From the NCBI GenBank assembly GCA_012960835.1, contig DUAL01000129.1:1-33416 (forward strand): a DNA stretch of 33,416 bases, written 5' to 3'. Positions 16,753 through 25,270 of the stretch are shown one piece after another. A program made the translations under genes and the position numbers. The stretch comes from Flavobacteriales bacterium (GTDB taxonomy: Bacteria; Bacteroidota; Bacteroidia; Flavobacteriales; BACL11). Numbering within the stretch: the stretch's first letter is position 1; the number at the start of each line of letters is the position of its first letter. The notes under the pieces are model-generated. The model was not told where the DNA came from and made no database searches. It saw only the letters and a list, made by a program, of their open reading frames with translations.

Positions 16753-19311
16753 ATGAAAAAAATATTCGTACTTTTTGTTTTTTCGTTTTGTTTTAATTTT
16801 TCTTTTGCCCAAGTTTGGGAGGATCAACTTTTATTGCAAAATGAAAACGCAACTATTGCTGAAAAAATTACTGCTTTTGAAAATTACAAATCACTGCATC
16901 CTTACACAAAAGGAAATGGCTACAAACCTTATGCTCGGTCTTTATATTTTTTAGAAAAAAGAATGCCTGAAAATGGTGTTTTCCCTTCTAGCGCTTTGTT
17001 TACTGAATGGAAAAAAGAAAAGGAAAAATTAGCGAATACTAAAATTTCTTCTGCCTCCAACTGGCAGCCATTAGGTCCATTTGACACGCCTATTATTTTG
17101 TCGAATGGCAAAAAAAGAGGAAATGGAAGGGTGAATGCAATTGCTTTCGATCCTTTCGATCCTAATATTATTTGGATTGGCTCTCCAGGTGGTGGGCTTT
17201 GGAAAACTGTTGATGGAGGAAATACTTGGTCTACAAACACAGATGATTTACCTGTTATAGGGGTTTCAGGAATTGTTATACATCCTACAAATAACCAAAT
17301 AATGTATATTGCAACTGGTGATGGAGATGGTGCTGATACTTACAGTATTGGCGTTTTGAAAAGTACAGATGGTGGAAATACATGGAATACAACAGGATTA
17401 AGTTATGGAGTGAATCAGAGCAAAAGAATCAATAAATTAATTATTAATCCTAATTATCCTGATAGTTTGGTAGTTGCTTCCAATAATGGGATTACTATTA
17501 GCCCTGATGGCGGCACTACTTGGAATAGTACGCTAACTGGAAGAATGCGTGATGTAGAGTTCAAACCTGATGATCCTTCTGTTATTTATGCAGCATTAGA
17601 CGCTTCAAGTGGTTCCTCTAAAATTTACAGAACTACAAATGGCGGTGTTGGTTGGGCAATATTGGGTGGTGGTTTGCCTACAGGGGGGTTAGATAGAATT
17701 TTATTGGGGATTACGCCTGATAATCCTGATGTTATTTATGCTCTTATTGCAAAATCTGATGCTGGTTTTTATGGTTTTTATAAATCGATTGATGCTGGTG
17801 ATACATGGGCTACTCAATTCGATTGCCCTGATCCTAATACTGGATGTAATATTTTAGGAAGAAAGACAGATGGAACTTCTGAAGGGGGGCAATCTTGGTA
17901 CGATATGAGTTTAGCAATTTCACCTACTGATGAAAATATTATTTACGCTGGTGGAATAGCATTATGGGAATCTAGTGATGGTGGGCAGAACTGGAATATT
18001 GAAGCAAGTAGCGGAAGTGGAAATTACGCTTATATGCATGTAGATCAGCATGCCTTGGAATACAATCCAATTAATAATACTTTGTATGCAGGAAATGACG
18101 GTGGTTTTTACAAATATGTTAATTTCTTAAATGATTGGGTTGATATTAGTGATGGTCTGGAAATTTCTCAGTTTTATCGTTTAGGTCTGTCAAAAAGCAA
18201 TAGCAATATTTTAGTAGCTGGAGCGCAAGATAATGGCACTGAAAGGCTTTCATCTTCTGGTTGGGATGCAATAAGAGGCTCTGATGGGATGGAGTGTATT
18301 ATTGATCCTTATGATCCTGACATTATATACTCTTCTTCTCAATACGGAGGTGTTAAAATAACTTATGACGGAGGTAATAATTGGAACAATTTCAAACCGG
18401 TTTCCTATGATGGTGCCTGGGTTACCCCATACAAAATGCACCCATTAAACAACAATATGGTTGTTGCTGGTTATGAGGAAGTTTATAGAACTACGACTGG
18501 TGGTGCTTTTTGGGATTCTATTTCTAACAATCAAATAGGGTCCATACGAACAATTGCTTTAGCTCCATCTGATCAGAATGTAATTTATGCTGCCACTTAC
18601 TCAAAATTATATGTAACTTTTGACGGAGGAATTAGTTGGGCCTTTATTATGCAAGGGCTTCCAAGCTCTATTTCTGATGTTACTGTTTCGGCAAACAACC
18701 CCAATTGGGTTTGGGTTACTTGTTCAAATTACTCTAATGGCAATAAGGTTTATGAGTCAAATGATGGGGGTAATAGTTGGACAAATATTTCTGGATCTAA
18801 CTTACCAAATCTTCCTGTAAACTGTATTGTTTATCAAGATTTAACAAATGATGATTTATACATTGGAACAGATGTGGGGGTTTATCATAAAGATAATACA
18901 ATGACCGATTGGCAAGCCTTTATGACGGGTCTTCCAAATGTGCAAGTGGATGAATTGGAGATACATTATGGAGCTGGTAAAATTAGGGCAGCCACTTTTG
19001 GAAGGGGAATTTGGGAAAGTGTTTTGCTCTCTCAACCAAACGGAATTACTAATGATTATATATCGTATGTTAGTATTTATCCAAATCCTACTAAAGATTA
19101 TTTTACCTTAAGCACACCTAAAAATGCCATAAGTAAAAACCCTGTTTTGAGCATTTACAATTTAGCGGGGCAAGTTGTTTTATCTGAAAATATTAAAGCT
19201 GCCAATCAGTTTGTAGATGTTTCTAATTTAACCTCTGGCTATTATATTTATGAAATAAGTATAAAAGGGATGAGTAATGTTAGAGATAAATTGATTGTCC
19301 TACCCAATTAA
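16753..19311 (+). CDS. Secreted Asp-box (BNR/VPS10-like) beta-propeller protein with T9SS type A domain
   Basis: Exported 852-residue protein. A signal peptide lies at about 1-19 (NFSFAQ). The central region carries about ten Asp-box or degenerate Asp-box repeats, for example TVDGGNTW, STDGGNTW, SPDGGTTW, SIDAGDTW, SSDGGQNW, TYDGGNNW, TFDGGISW and SNDGGNSW. These are the hallmark of sialidase/VPS10/YCF48-like propellers. The T9SS sorting domain starts at VSIYPNPTKDYFTL and ends IVLPN. No sialidase arginine triad is obvious, so a glycosidase role is not claimed; ligand binding or adhesion is equally possible. It follows the receptor by 10 bp in the porZ operon. Its stop codon overlaps, by two bases on the opposite strand, the stop of the DUF4837 gene. 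Confidence 0.9.
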   Translation: MKKIFVLFVFSFCFNFSFAQVWEDQLLLQNENATIAEKITAFENYKSLHPYTKGNGYKPYARSLYFLEKRMPENGVFPSSALFTEWKKEKEKLANTKISSASNWQPLGPFDTPIILSNGKKRGNGRVNAIAFDPFDPNIIWIGSPGGGLWKTVDGGNTWSTNTDDLPVIGVSGIVIHPTNNQIMYIATGDGDGADTYSIGVLKSTDGGNTWNTTGLSYGVNQSKRINKLIINPNYPDSLVVASNNGITISPDGGTTWNSTLTGRMRDVEFKPDDPSVIYAALDASSGSSKIYRTTNGGVGWAILGGGLPTGGLDRILLGITPDNPDVIYALIAKSDAGFYGFYKSIDAGDTWATQFDCPDPNTGCNILGRKTDGTSEGGQSWYDMSLAISPTDENIIYAGGIALWESSDGGQNWNIEASSGSGNYAYMHVDQHALEYNPINNTLYAGNDGGFYKYVNFLNDWVDISDGLEISQFYRLGLSKSNSNILVAGAQDNGTERLSSSGWDAIRGSDGMECIIDPYDPDIIYSSSQYGGVKITYDGGNNWNNFKPVSYDGAWVTPYKMHPLNNNMVVAGYEEVYRTTTGGAFWDSISNNQIGSIRTIALAPSDQNVIYAATYSKLYVTFDGGISWAFIMQGLPSSISDVTVSANNPNWVWVTCSNYSNGNKVYESNDGGNSWTNISGSNLPNLPVNCIVYQDLTNDDLYIGTDVGVYHKDNTMTDWQAFMTGLPNVQVDELEIHYGAGKIRAATFGRGIWESVLLSQPNGITNDYISYVSIYPNPTKDYFTLSTPKNAISKNPVLSIYNLAGQVVLSENIKAANQFVDVSNLTSGYYIYEISIKGMSNVRDKLIVLPN

Positions 19312-20201
19312 AGCAAGGCATCCATTTCAACCATAAATCTTTTTTTAGCTTCTCCTGGGGCAAATACAATCCCAATAGAAACGATTACATTTCCACTTTT
19401 TGATTTGTAAATTTTCATTAGAAAAGGACCACCCATAAATTCATTTTCCATTTTCCAAAGCCCTCTGTAAGTATTGTCTGAAATTTCTATTGGAAATCTT
19501 TTTTCTATTTGAACAAAATTATCCTCCCCCTTTCCTTTTAGTGTTTTTTCTAAAACGGAATCTACTTTAATTATTAGGTTCTCTTGAAAATTTAATTCAT
19601 TTACATTTATTCTAAAGATTAAAATTTGTTTTATCAAATCGCTTTTTTGAGGATTATATGTAGTCCAGAATAAATTTTCACTATCAAATACTATTGTATA
19701 TTCGGAAGGGATTTTTACATCTATTCCAAAATTATTATTTTTAGTATTGTTAGATTGTGAAATTTTTTCTGTCACTTTTTGCAAGTGATTTTGATAAAAA
19801 ATAGCTGCATAGTTTTTACATTTTTCTATCAATTGCGTCTTATCACTTTCTGTATTCCACTGCAAGCCAACAACTATTTGAGGACTTGCCCAAAAATTAT
19901 TTTTTTTACCTTCTTCTCCGTTTTCGGAAATCAAAATTATATTTTGATGAGTTTTGAAAATAGTAGTAAAATCAGATGGCTTAATTCTAATGATATTAAA
20001 AATCGGTTCTGATTGCTGTAGGCCAGGATAGTCTTTTGCAAAAATTTCTTTTACTGCCTTTCCTGGATACTTTTCCCATAGAGCATCCGAAACAACCACA
20101 ATAATTTCATTTACTGAGCCAGTTGATTTTGGGAGAATTTTCTTTCCTCCATCACAGGAAAATAAAAAGAGAAAAAGTAAAACGAAATACTGATTTCGCA
20201 T
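19308..20201 (-). CDS. DUF4837 family lipoprotein
   Basis: Predicted lipoprotein of 297 residues, function unknown. The signal peptide ends in a lipobox with the acylated Cys16 (FLFLFSCDGG). The body has the pattern I associate with DUF4837: EIIVVVSDALWEKYPGKAV, YPGLQQSEPIFNIIRI and a central NIILIS segment. A C-terminal YRGLWKMENEFMGGPF part resembles the family's conserved end. It is the last gene of the long minus-strand operon, 3 bp after the transglycosylase gene, so a role in cell-wall or envelope upkeep is possible but only inferred from context. No terminator is visible after it; its stop overlaps the convergent propeller gene's stop. Confidence 0.82.
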   Translation of the reverse strand: MRNQYFVLLFLFLFSCDGGKKILPKSTGSVNEIIVVVSDALWEKYPGKAVKEIFAKDYPGLQQSEPIFNIIRIKPSDFTTIFKTHQNIILISENGEEGKKNNFWASPQIVVGLQWNTESDKTQLIEKCKNYAAIFYQNHLQKVTEKISQSNNTKNNNFGIDVKIPSEYTIVFDSENLFWTTYNPQKSDLIKQILIFRINVNELNFQENLIIKVDSVLEKTLKGKGEDNFVQIEKRFPIEISDNTYRGLWKMENEFMGGPFLMKIYKSKSGNVIVSIGIVFAPGEAKKRFMVEMDALL

Positions 20202-20204
20202 GAG

Positions 20205-21521
20205 CTAGCTTGTAGGAAGAAGTATTTTTTCTCCTGGTTTTAGTTGATTAGAATTTAAATTGTTGTGCCGCATTAACTCACTAACGCTAATTCCTTCATA
20301 TTTATTTGCTATATCCCAAAGCGTATCGCCTTGCTTTACAATATATACAGGGTTTTCTGTCTTTTTTTGTGCTGTTGTTTTAAAATCATCTTTAAGAAAT
20401 AACACTAACTTTTTTCCAATAGTAAGTTTGTCATTTTTTAGTTTGTTCCATTTCCTAATATCATTAATTGGAACTCCATTTTGCTGGGCAATTTTTCCTA
20501 AATAATCTCCTTGTTTTACCACATATACAAATCGTGTTTCGTTTATTAATATTTCTTTTTGCTCCACTGCCTTAATAAAAGTATAAACTGCTTGCTCATT
20601 TACAACAAAATCTATCATTACATCAGAAGGAAGGGTGATGTTGGTATTTTTAGGGAAAACCCCTTTTGTAATGCTTGGGTTTAATTGGAAAATAATTTCT
20701 TTTGAAATACAAATTAGTTCCGCCAAAACCGAGAATTCTATTTGGGTTTTTAAAGTAATTGTGTCTGTTTGGACTATGAAATTTTGTGGTAGTTCAATTT
20801 CAATTCCATGTTCCTGATAAAAATTCATTACATAATTTACCGCTACAAATGCTGGTACATATCCTCTCGTTTCTCTTCTTAAATAAGGCCTTAACTGCCA
20901 ATAATCATACAGTCCTGTTTTTGCCATTGTTCGCGATAAATAGCCCGGGCCTCCATTGTATGCCGCTAATACCAAGTTCCAATCGCCAAACATTTCATAG
21001 AGCTTTGCAAAATACTGACAAGCCGCTTCTGTCGATTTGTACGGATCTTGTCTTTCATCTAAATAAGAAGTTACATTTAAATTGTACTGCTTTCCGGTTG
21101 CATACATAAACTGCCACAAGCCTTTTGCCCCAGAACGAGAACGAGCTCTTGGATTCAAGGCAGACTCTACAATAGCTAAATATTTAAATTCTAATGGGAT
21201 GTCGTATTTATCTAAACAGCTTTCAAACATTGGGAAATACTGTGGTGCCAAGCCCACCATTCTTGATACTAACTTTTTATTTTTTTTCAAGTATGAATTT
21301 ATAGAATTTTCAACTGCTTTATTATACACCAAATCTATTGGGCTTTTTTCGTTCAATATTTTAAGGCGTGCTTGAATCAAATCTGACTCTGTTTCTTTTT
21401 TATCTTTCTCCGAATTTATTTGTTTGGTTTTTATTGAATCAGAAAAAAAGAGATGTGTATTGCCTGCAAAAGTAAACTGAAATACTAAAAGTGTTATTAT
21501 AGTAACTATTATTTTTCTCAT
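20205..21521 (-). CDS. Membrane-bound lytic murein transglycosylase (MltD-like) with two LysM domains
   Basis: Peptidoglycan-cleaving lytic transglycosylase, 438 residues. A signal peptide covers about residues 1-20. The SLT (lysozyme-like) domain lies at about 95-230 with catalytic Glu119 in AIVESALNPRARS, followed by GAKGLWQFM, DPYKSTEAA and LAAYNGGPG, the classic SLT motifs. Two C-terminal LysM domains (YVVKQGDYLGKIAQ and YIVKQGDTLWDIAN, about 330-375 and 391-436) bind peptidoglycan. The order SLT then LysM matches MltD. No lipobox is seen, so it is probably periplasmic and held by LysM rather than lipid-anchored. Upstream 71 bp contains an imperfect -7 box (GAATTTTG at 21540-21547, minus strand) that might give a secondary promoter. 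Confidence 0.93.
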   Translation of the reverse strand: MRKIIVTIITLLVFQFTFAGNTHLFFSDSIKTKQINSEKDKKETESDLIQARLKILNEKSPIDLVYNKAVENSINSYLKKNKKLVSRMVGLAPQYFPMFESCLDKYDIPLEFKYLAIVESALNPRARSRSGAKGLWQFMYATGKQYNLNVTSYLDERQDPYKSTEAACQYFAKLYEMFGDWNLVLAAYNGGPGYLSRTMAKTGLYDYWQLRPYLRRETRGYVPAFVAVNYVMNFYQEHGIEIELPQNFIVQTDTITLKTQIEFSVLAELICISKEIIFQLNPSITKGVFPKNTNITLPSDVMIDFVVNEQAVYTFIKAVEQKEILINETRFVYVVKQGDYLGKIAQQNGVPINDIRKWNKLKNDKLTIGKKLVLFLKDDFKTTAQKKTENPVYIVKQGDTLWDIANKYEGISVSELMRHNNLNSNQLKPGEKILLPTS

Positions 21522-21592
21522 AAGAAATATTTATCAGAGCAAAATTCGGAATAATTTGCTTTAAGCTAAAAATTAAGTCTTATAGTTTTTAA

Positions 21593-23017
21593 CTACAAAC
21601 TGTTCATTAGATTGTGTGAAAAAGCTAGGAGTTCGCTTTCATAAAATGGCTTTGCCATTAGTTGTGTCCCGAAAGGCATTCCGTTCGAGTGCTCTGTAAG
21701 AGGTAGCGATATGGCTGGATTTCCGCTTAAATTTGCTAAAACCGTGAAAATGTCTTCCAAATACATGGCAACCGGATTTTTTACTTCTAACCCTAACTCA
21801 AATGCAGTATGAGGCGTTGTTGGGGTAAGGATAAAATCAAATTCATTTAATATTTCTTTGGTTTTATCTTGAATTAATCGTCTCATTTTTTGCGCTTTTG
21901 TATAATAGGCATCATGATAACCAGCACTTAAAACAAAGGTTCCTAACATGATTCGTCTTTGAACTTCTTTTCCAAAACCTTCTGTTCTTGTTTTAAGATA
22001 AGTGGTTTCAGGATTATCTGCTTTTTTGCTACGATAGCCATAATGCACCCCGTCAAATCGAGCTAAATTAGAGGATGCCTCAGCAGTAGTTAGTACATAA
22101 TAGGTTGGCACTAAATAATCCAAGTAAGGGAAAGAAACTCTCTCAACAATATGACCTTTACTTTTTAGAGTTTGAATTTGTTTTAATATTGCAGATTTAA
22201 CTTCACTATCTAAACCATCACTTTCAAAACATTCTGGGAAATAAGCAATTCTTTTTGGCTTTTTATCGTCTAAAAGCTTAGTGTATTGCTCCACTTTTCT
22301 TGTCGATATTGTACTATCGTAATCATCCTGTCCAGCAATTACTTCCAATATGGTTGCTGCATCTTCAACTGTATTTGTAATTGGGCCAATTTGGTCGAAT
22401 GAAGAAGCAAAAGCAATAAGCCCAAACCTTGAAACTCTAGCATAAGTTGGTTTCAATCCTACCGTTCCACAAAAGGATGCTGGTTGTCTTATAGATCCTC
22501 CTGTATCACTTCCTAAAGCTGCCAAACATAGGTTTGCCGCAACAGCTGTTGCTGCACCTCCGGAAGAGCCTCCGCTAACTTTTGATTCGTCAATTGGGTT
22601 TTTTGTTGGACCGTAATATGAATTTTCGTTTGCACTGCCCATTGCAAATTCATCACAATTTAATCTGCCAATTATAATGGCATCTTCTGCTAACAGCCGT
22701 TCAACTACTGTTGCATTATAAAGGGATTCAAAACCATCTAACATTTTTGAGGCTGCTCCTACCTTATGGTTTTTGTAACAAATATTGTCTTTAATACCAA
22801 TCACCATTCCAGCAAGTTTTCCAGCCTTTCCTTCTGCTATTTTGTTGTCAATTATTTTTGCTCTTGCAATTGCTTCTTCTTTAAAAACTTCAACAAAAGC
22901 ATTAAGGGTTCTTAGCTCCTCAATATTTTCTAAATAGTATTTGGTTAGGCCAAGGCAAGTAGTTTTTTTAGCTTTTATAGCATCTTTTATACTATTTAAG
23001 GAGCGATAGGAGTTCAA
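21593..23017 (-). CDS. gatA: Asp-tRNA(Asn)/Glu-tRNA(Gln) amidotransferase subunit A
   Basis: Glutaminase subunit of GatCAB, which converts misacylated Glu-tRNA(Gln) or Asp-tRNA(Asn) to the correct amide form. It has 474 residues. The amidase-signature triad is intact: Lys76 (GIKDN), cis-Ser151 (SGGSSGG) and nucleophile Ser175 (GSDTGGSIRQPAS), offset by only three from well-studied GatA proteins. KPTYARVSRFGLIAFASSFDQIGP is also characteristic. gatB and gatC are not in the window, so the complex is encoded at dispersed sites. It sits 15 bp after tatA and probably shares its transcript. With gltX it suggests indirect synthesis of Gln-tRNA and/or Asn-tRNA, unless glutaminyl- and asparaginyl-tRNA synthetases exist elsewhere. 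Confidence 0.95.
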   Translation of the reverse strand: MNSYRSLNSIKDAIKAKKTTCLGLTKYYLENIEELRTLNAFVEVFKEEAIARAKIIDNKIAEGKAGKLAGMVIGIKDNICYKNHKVGAASKMLDGFESLYNATVVERLLAEDAIIIGRLNCDEFAMGSANENSYYGPTKNPIDESKVSGGSSGGAATAVAANLCLAALGSDTGGSIRQPASFCGTVGLKPTYARVSRFGLIAFASSFDQIGPITNTVEDAATILEVIAGQDDYDSTISTRKVEQYTKLLDDKKPKRIAYFPECFESDGLDSEVKSAILKQIQTLKSKGHIVERVSFPYLDYLVPTYYVLTTAEASSNLARFDGVHYGYRSKKADNPETTYLKTRTEGFGKEVQRRIMLGTFVLSAGYHDAYYTKAQKMRRLIQDKTKEILNEFDFILTPTTPHTAFELGLEVKNPVAMYLEDIFTVLANLSGNPAISLPLTEHSNGMPFGTQLMAKPFYESELLAFSHNLMNSL

Positions 23018-23032
23018 TAGGAATAGGCCTAA

Positions 23033-23230
23033 TTAATTATCTTCCTTATTTTCGTTTGTGTCATTAAGCTCATGCTCAATTTCATTCTTTCCTTTTTTGA
23101 ATTCGCTAATCCCTTTCCCTAAACCCCTCATCAATTCTGGGATTTTTTTGCCTCCAAAAAGTAATAGAATTACAACAACAATTAGTGCTATTGATGCTCC
23201 ACCGGGTATTGCTAAAAGTAAACTGTTCAT
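23033..23230 (-). CDS. tatA: Twin-arginine translocase subunit TatA/E
   Basis: Pore-forming subunit of the Tat pathway for folded proteins. It is 65 residues with a single N-terminal transmembrane helix (about 10-25, ASIALIVVVILLLF). This is followed by the FGGKKIPELMRGLGKGISEFKKG amphipathic-helix signature, in which FG and the basic/amphipathic segment are the family hallmark, and an acidic tail. tatC is not in the window. It lies between the EnvC-like gene (44 bp upstream) and gatA (15 bp downstream). Confidence 0.93.
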   Translation of the reverse strand: MNSLLLAIPGGASIALIVVVILLLFGGKKIPELMRGLGKGISEFKKGKNEIEHELNDTNENKEDN

Positions 23231-23254
23231 GTTAATTGGTTTTTAATTCCTCTA

Positions 23255-23262
23255 CAAAAATA
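23255..23262 (-). promoter_or_regulatory. Candidate -7 element for tatA-gatA
   Basis: On the minus strand this reads TATTTTTG, matching TAnnTTTG, 24 bases before the tatA ATG, in the widest gap (44 bp) between the EnvC-like gene and tatA. No clear -33 TTG is present. It could be an internal promoter of the long operon. Confidence 0.4.
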
Positions 23263-23274
23263 GTAATTTCTTTG

Positions 23275-24531
23275 TTAGTAAGCCTTATAAAGCCAATGGG
23301 AAGGGTTTTGTTTGTCATAATTTTTCCAAATCTCAAAATGAAGGTGTGTTTTCTGCCTGTTCTTATCTGTCATTACTGTGCCTATTTCTTGTTTGGCAAA
23401 TATCTTTTCTCCTGTTTGTACACTTACTTCTTTTAGCCCAGAATAAACACTAAAATATTCTCCGTGATTAATCAAAATTACTTTCCCTTCCCCTTTTATT
23501 AAAAATATTCTTGACACTTTCCCGTCAAAAACAGCCCTTACTTTTGCCCCCCTATCAGTAGCAATATCTACTCCATTATTATGCGTTTCAATATTTTTGA
23601 AAACAACATGCTGTTGTTTCCCAAATCCTTGCACAATAATTCCTTTATCAAGTGGCCAAGGAAGCCTTCCTTTATTTTCTAAAAAATTATCTGAAAGTGC
23701 CTTTGCTTCAGGAGTAAGCGAAAACCCTTCTTTGTTTCCCTTTTTTTCTTTAGCTCTTGCTTTTCTGATTTCTTCTTCAATTATTTTTCGTATTTTTTCA
23801 TCTAGCTGTTTTGCGGCATGTTGTTGTTTTTGTAATTCTTTTTTGAAATAGCTTTCAGATTTTTTAAGCTTTTTAATCAATGTTTTTTTGTCATTTTTTT
23901 GTGTCTCTAGCTGCTTTACTTCTGTTTTTTTAGATGTTATAAGTGCTTTTTTATTCTCTTTATCTTTTTGTAAATTGTTTTTCTGATTTTCCAAATCGAT
24001 TATTTCTTCTGTAAGCTCTTCTTTTGTAGCTGTAATTATTTCGGCTTGCATTTTTCTGTGTTGAGCATATTGTTTCAAGTATTTTAGCCGTTTATATGCC
24101 TGATTAAAGCTCTTGGAAGAAAAAATAAAAACCCAATTATCATACGCGTGTTTGTTTTTGTATGCATAATAAATCATTTTTGCATATTCCTGTTCCAATT
24201 TTTCTAAGTCCTGTTTTTTATCTTGTATTTTTATTTTATTTTCCGCTATCTTTATTTCGGTTTTCCCGATTTGTTTTTCAATTACTCCTATTTCGATATT
24301 TAGCATTTGTAATAATTCTGCTCTATTATCTACTTGTTTACTTAGCGTGCTTAAATATGCTAAGGATTTTTCTTTACTCTTCTTTGTTTTTCCCAATAAC
24401 TTGTTGGTGTATTGAATATCCTTTTCTATTTGTGCTTTTTTTTCTTGCAATGCTTTTTTACTTTGCGAAAAAGCCGTAGTAGAAAGTAAAATAAGTACTA
24501 TGAAAAATATATGTTTAATTAATTTCAACAT
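23275..24531 (-). CDS. EnvC-like murein hydrolase activator (degenerate M23/LytM)
   Basis: Periplasmic protein of 418 residues. A signal peptide lies at about 1-23 (STTAFSQ). A long coiled coil runs from about 24 to 265, rich in Lys, Glu and Gln. The C-terminal LytM/M23 domain (about 300-410) begins near IVQGFGKQQHVVF. Catalytic residues are partly lost: the first zinc ligand of the HxxxD motif is Asn (NNGVD), and the His of the MHNNRL-like loop is Ser (VYSGL). The Asp and the final HLHF pair remain. This pattern fits EnvC-type activators of amidases rather than an active endopeptidase. It overlaps the DUF4292 gene by 17 bases and precedes tatA, giving a cell-division/cell-wall context. Confidence 0.88.
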   Translation of the reverse strand: MLKLIKHIFFIVLILLSTTAFSQSKKALQEKKAQIEKDIQYTNKLLGKTKKSKEKSLAYLSTLSKQVDNRAELLQMLNIEIGVIEKQIGKTEIKIAENKIKIQDKKQDLEKLEQEYAKMIYYAYKNKHAYDNWVFIFSSKSFNQAYKRLKYLKQYAQHRKMQAEIITATKEELTEEIIDLENQKNNLQKDKENKKALITSKKTEVKQLETQKNDKKTLIKKLKKSESYFKKELQKQQHAAKQLDEKIRKIIEEEIRKARAKEKKGNKEGFSLTPEAKALSDNFLENKGRLPWPLDKGIIVQGFGKQQHVVFKNIETHNNGVDIATDRGAKVRAVFDGKVSRIFLIKGEGKVILINHGEYFSVYSGLKEVSVQTGEKIFAKQEIGTVMTDKNRQKTHLHFEIWKNYDKQNPSHWLYKAY

Positions 24532-25270
24532 AGTTCTTTGGAATAGAAAAAACCATTTTTAATACTTTGTTAGCGGTAATTTTAGAGTAATTGAGTTCAG
24601 CCAAAAAGTTATCGCTTACCCTTACATCAAGCATTAAACTTTTAGGAATTAAAAAGCCATTATTTGTAGTATAGTCGGATAAGCTAAATTTAAAATATTC
24701 ATTTTTAGTTTTGAAATATTCCCCTTTTATTATTCTAAAGTTTTCTTTTTCTACAAAATAAGTTATTTCCCCTATTTTTTTATCCTTAGCAAAAATAGCG
24801 TATTTTTCTTCTTCTGAAAAACTATATTTTGCTTTTAAAATAGAGGGGGTGCCAAAAAACATTTGCTGAATTTGAAAGAAGTTAATCTCTGTTTTTAACT
24901 GCTCATGCAAATAGGAAATGGGTTGTTTTATAAAAGAAGATTTAGGAATATTCATAAAAAAAATACTATCTGGCGTAAGCAATGCGCGAAAAAGCTCAAT
25001 GCCAAATGGTGCTCTAATCGACATCCAAATTATACTATCCTTTCTGATACGAATATTAGTTGAAAAGTTAATCTCCTGACCGTCTTTATCTAAACTTATT
25101 TTTCCTTTTAATGATAGCCATTCTGGTGATTTATTATTTGCCTCAATCCTGCTGATAAGTGCTTTTGCTGATTTTGGAGGAGTAGTGATATTAGCTGTCG
25201 TATTTTTTTTTACACTACATGCTGCGATGAAAAAAAAAGACAAAATTAAAATTAGCGTTTGCTTATTCAT
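24515..25270 (-). CDS. DUF4292 family lipoprotein, LolB-like in appearance
   Basis: Predicted lipoprotein of 251 residues with lipobox FFIAACS (Cys18). The body reads like a LolA/LolB-type half-barrel: LSLKGKISLDKDG, INFSTNIRIRKDSIIWMSIRAPFGIELFRAL and then TPDSIFFMN, with Trp/Phe residues on the strands. This matches the pattern (G-K-I, then R-I-R-K-D-S-I-I-W, then P-F-G-I-E) expected of that fold. The family is annotated as of unknown function, so a lipoprotein receptor role is inference. It overlaps the TPR gene (8 bases) and the EnvC-like gene (17 bases), so all three are probably translationally coupled. Confidence 0.82.
   Translation of the reverse strand: MNKQTLILILSFFFIAACSVKKNTTANITTPPKSAKALISRIEANNKSPEWLSLKGKISLDKDGQEINFSTNIRIRKDSIIWMSIRAPFGIELFRALLTPDSIFFMNIPKSSFIKQPISYLHEQLKTEINFFQIQQMFFGTPSILKAKYSFSEEEKYAIFAKDKKIGEITYFVEKENFRIIKGEYFKTKNEYFKFSLSDYTTNNGFLIPKSLMLDVRVSDNFLAELNYSKITANKVLKMVFSIPKNYVEIN

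Noticed and set aside
17161..18800. Possible sialidase identity of the Asp-box protein
   Set aside because: Asp boxes are also found in non-sialidase propellers and I cannot see the catalytic arginine triad or the RIP motif.
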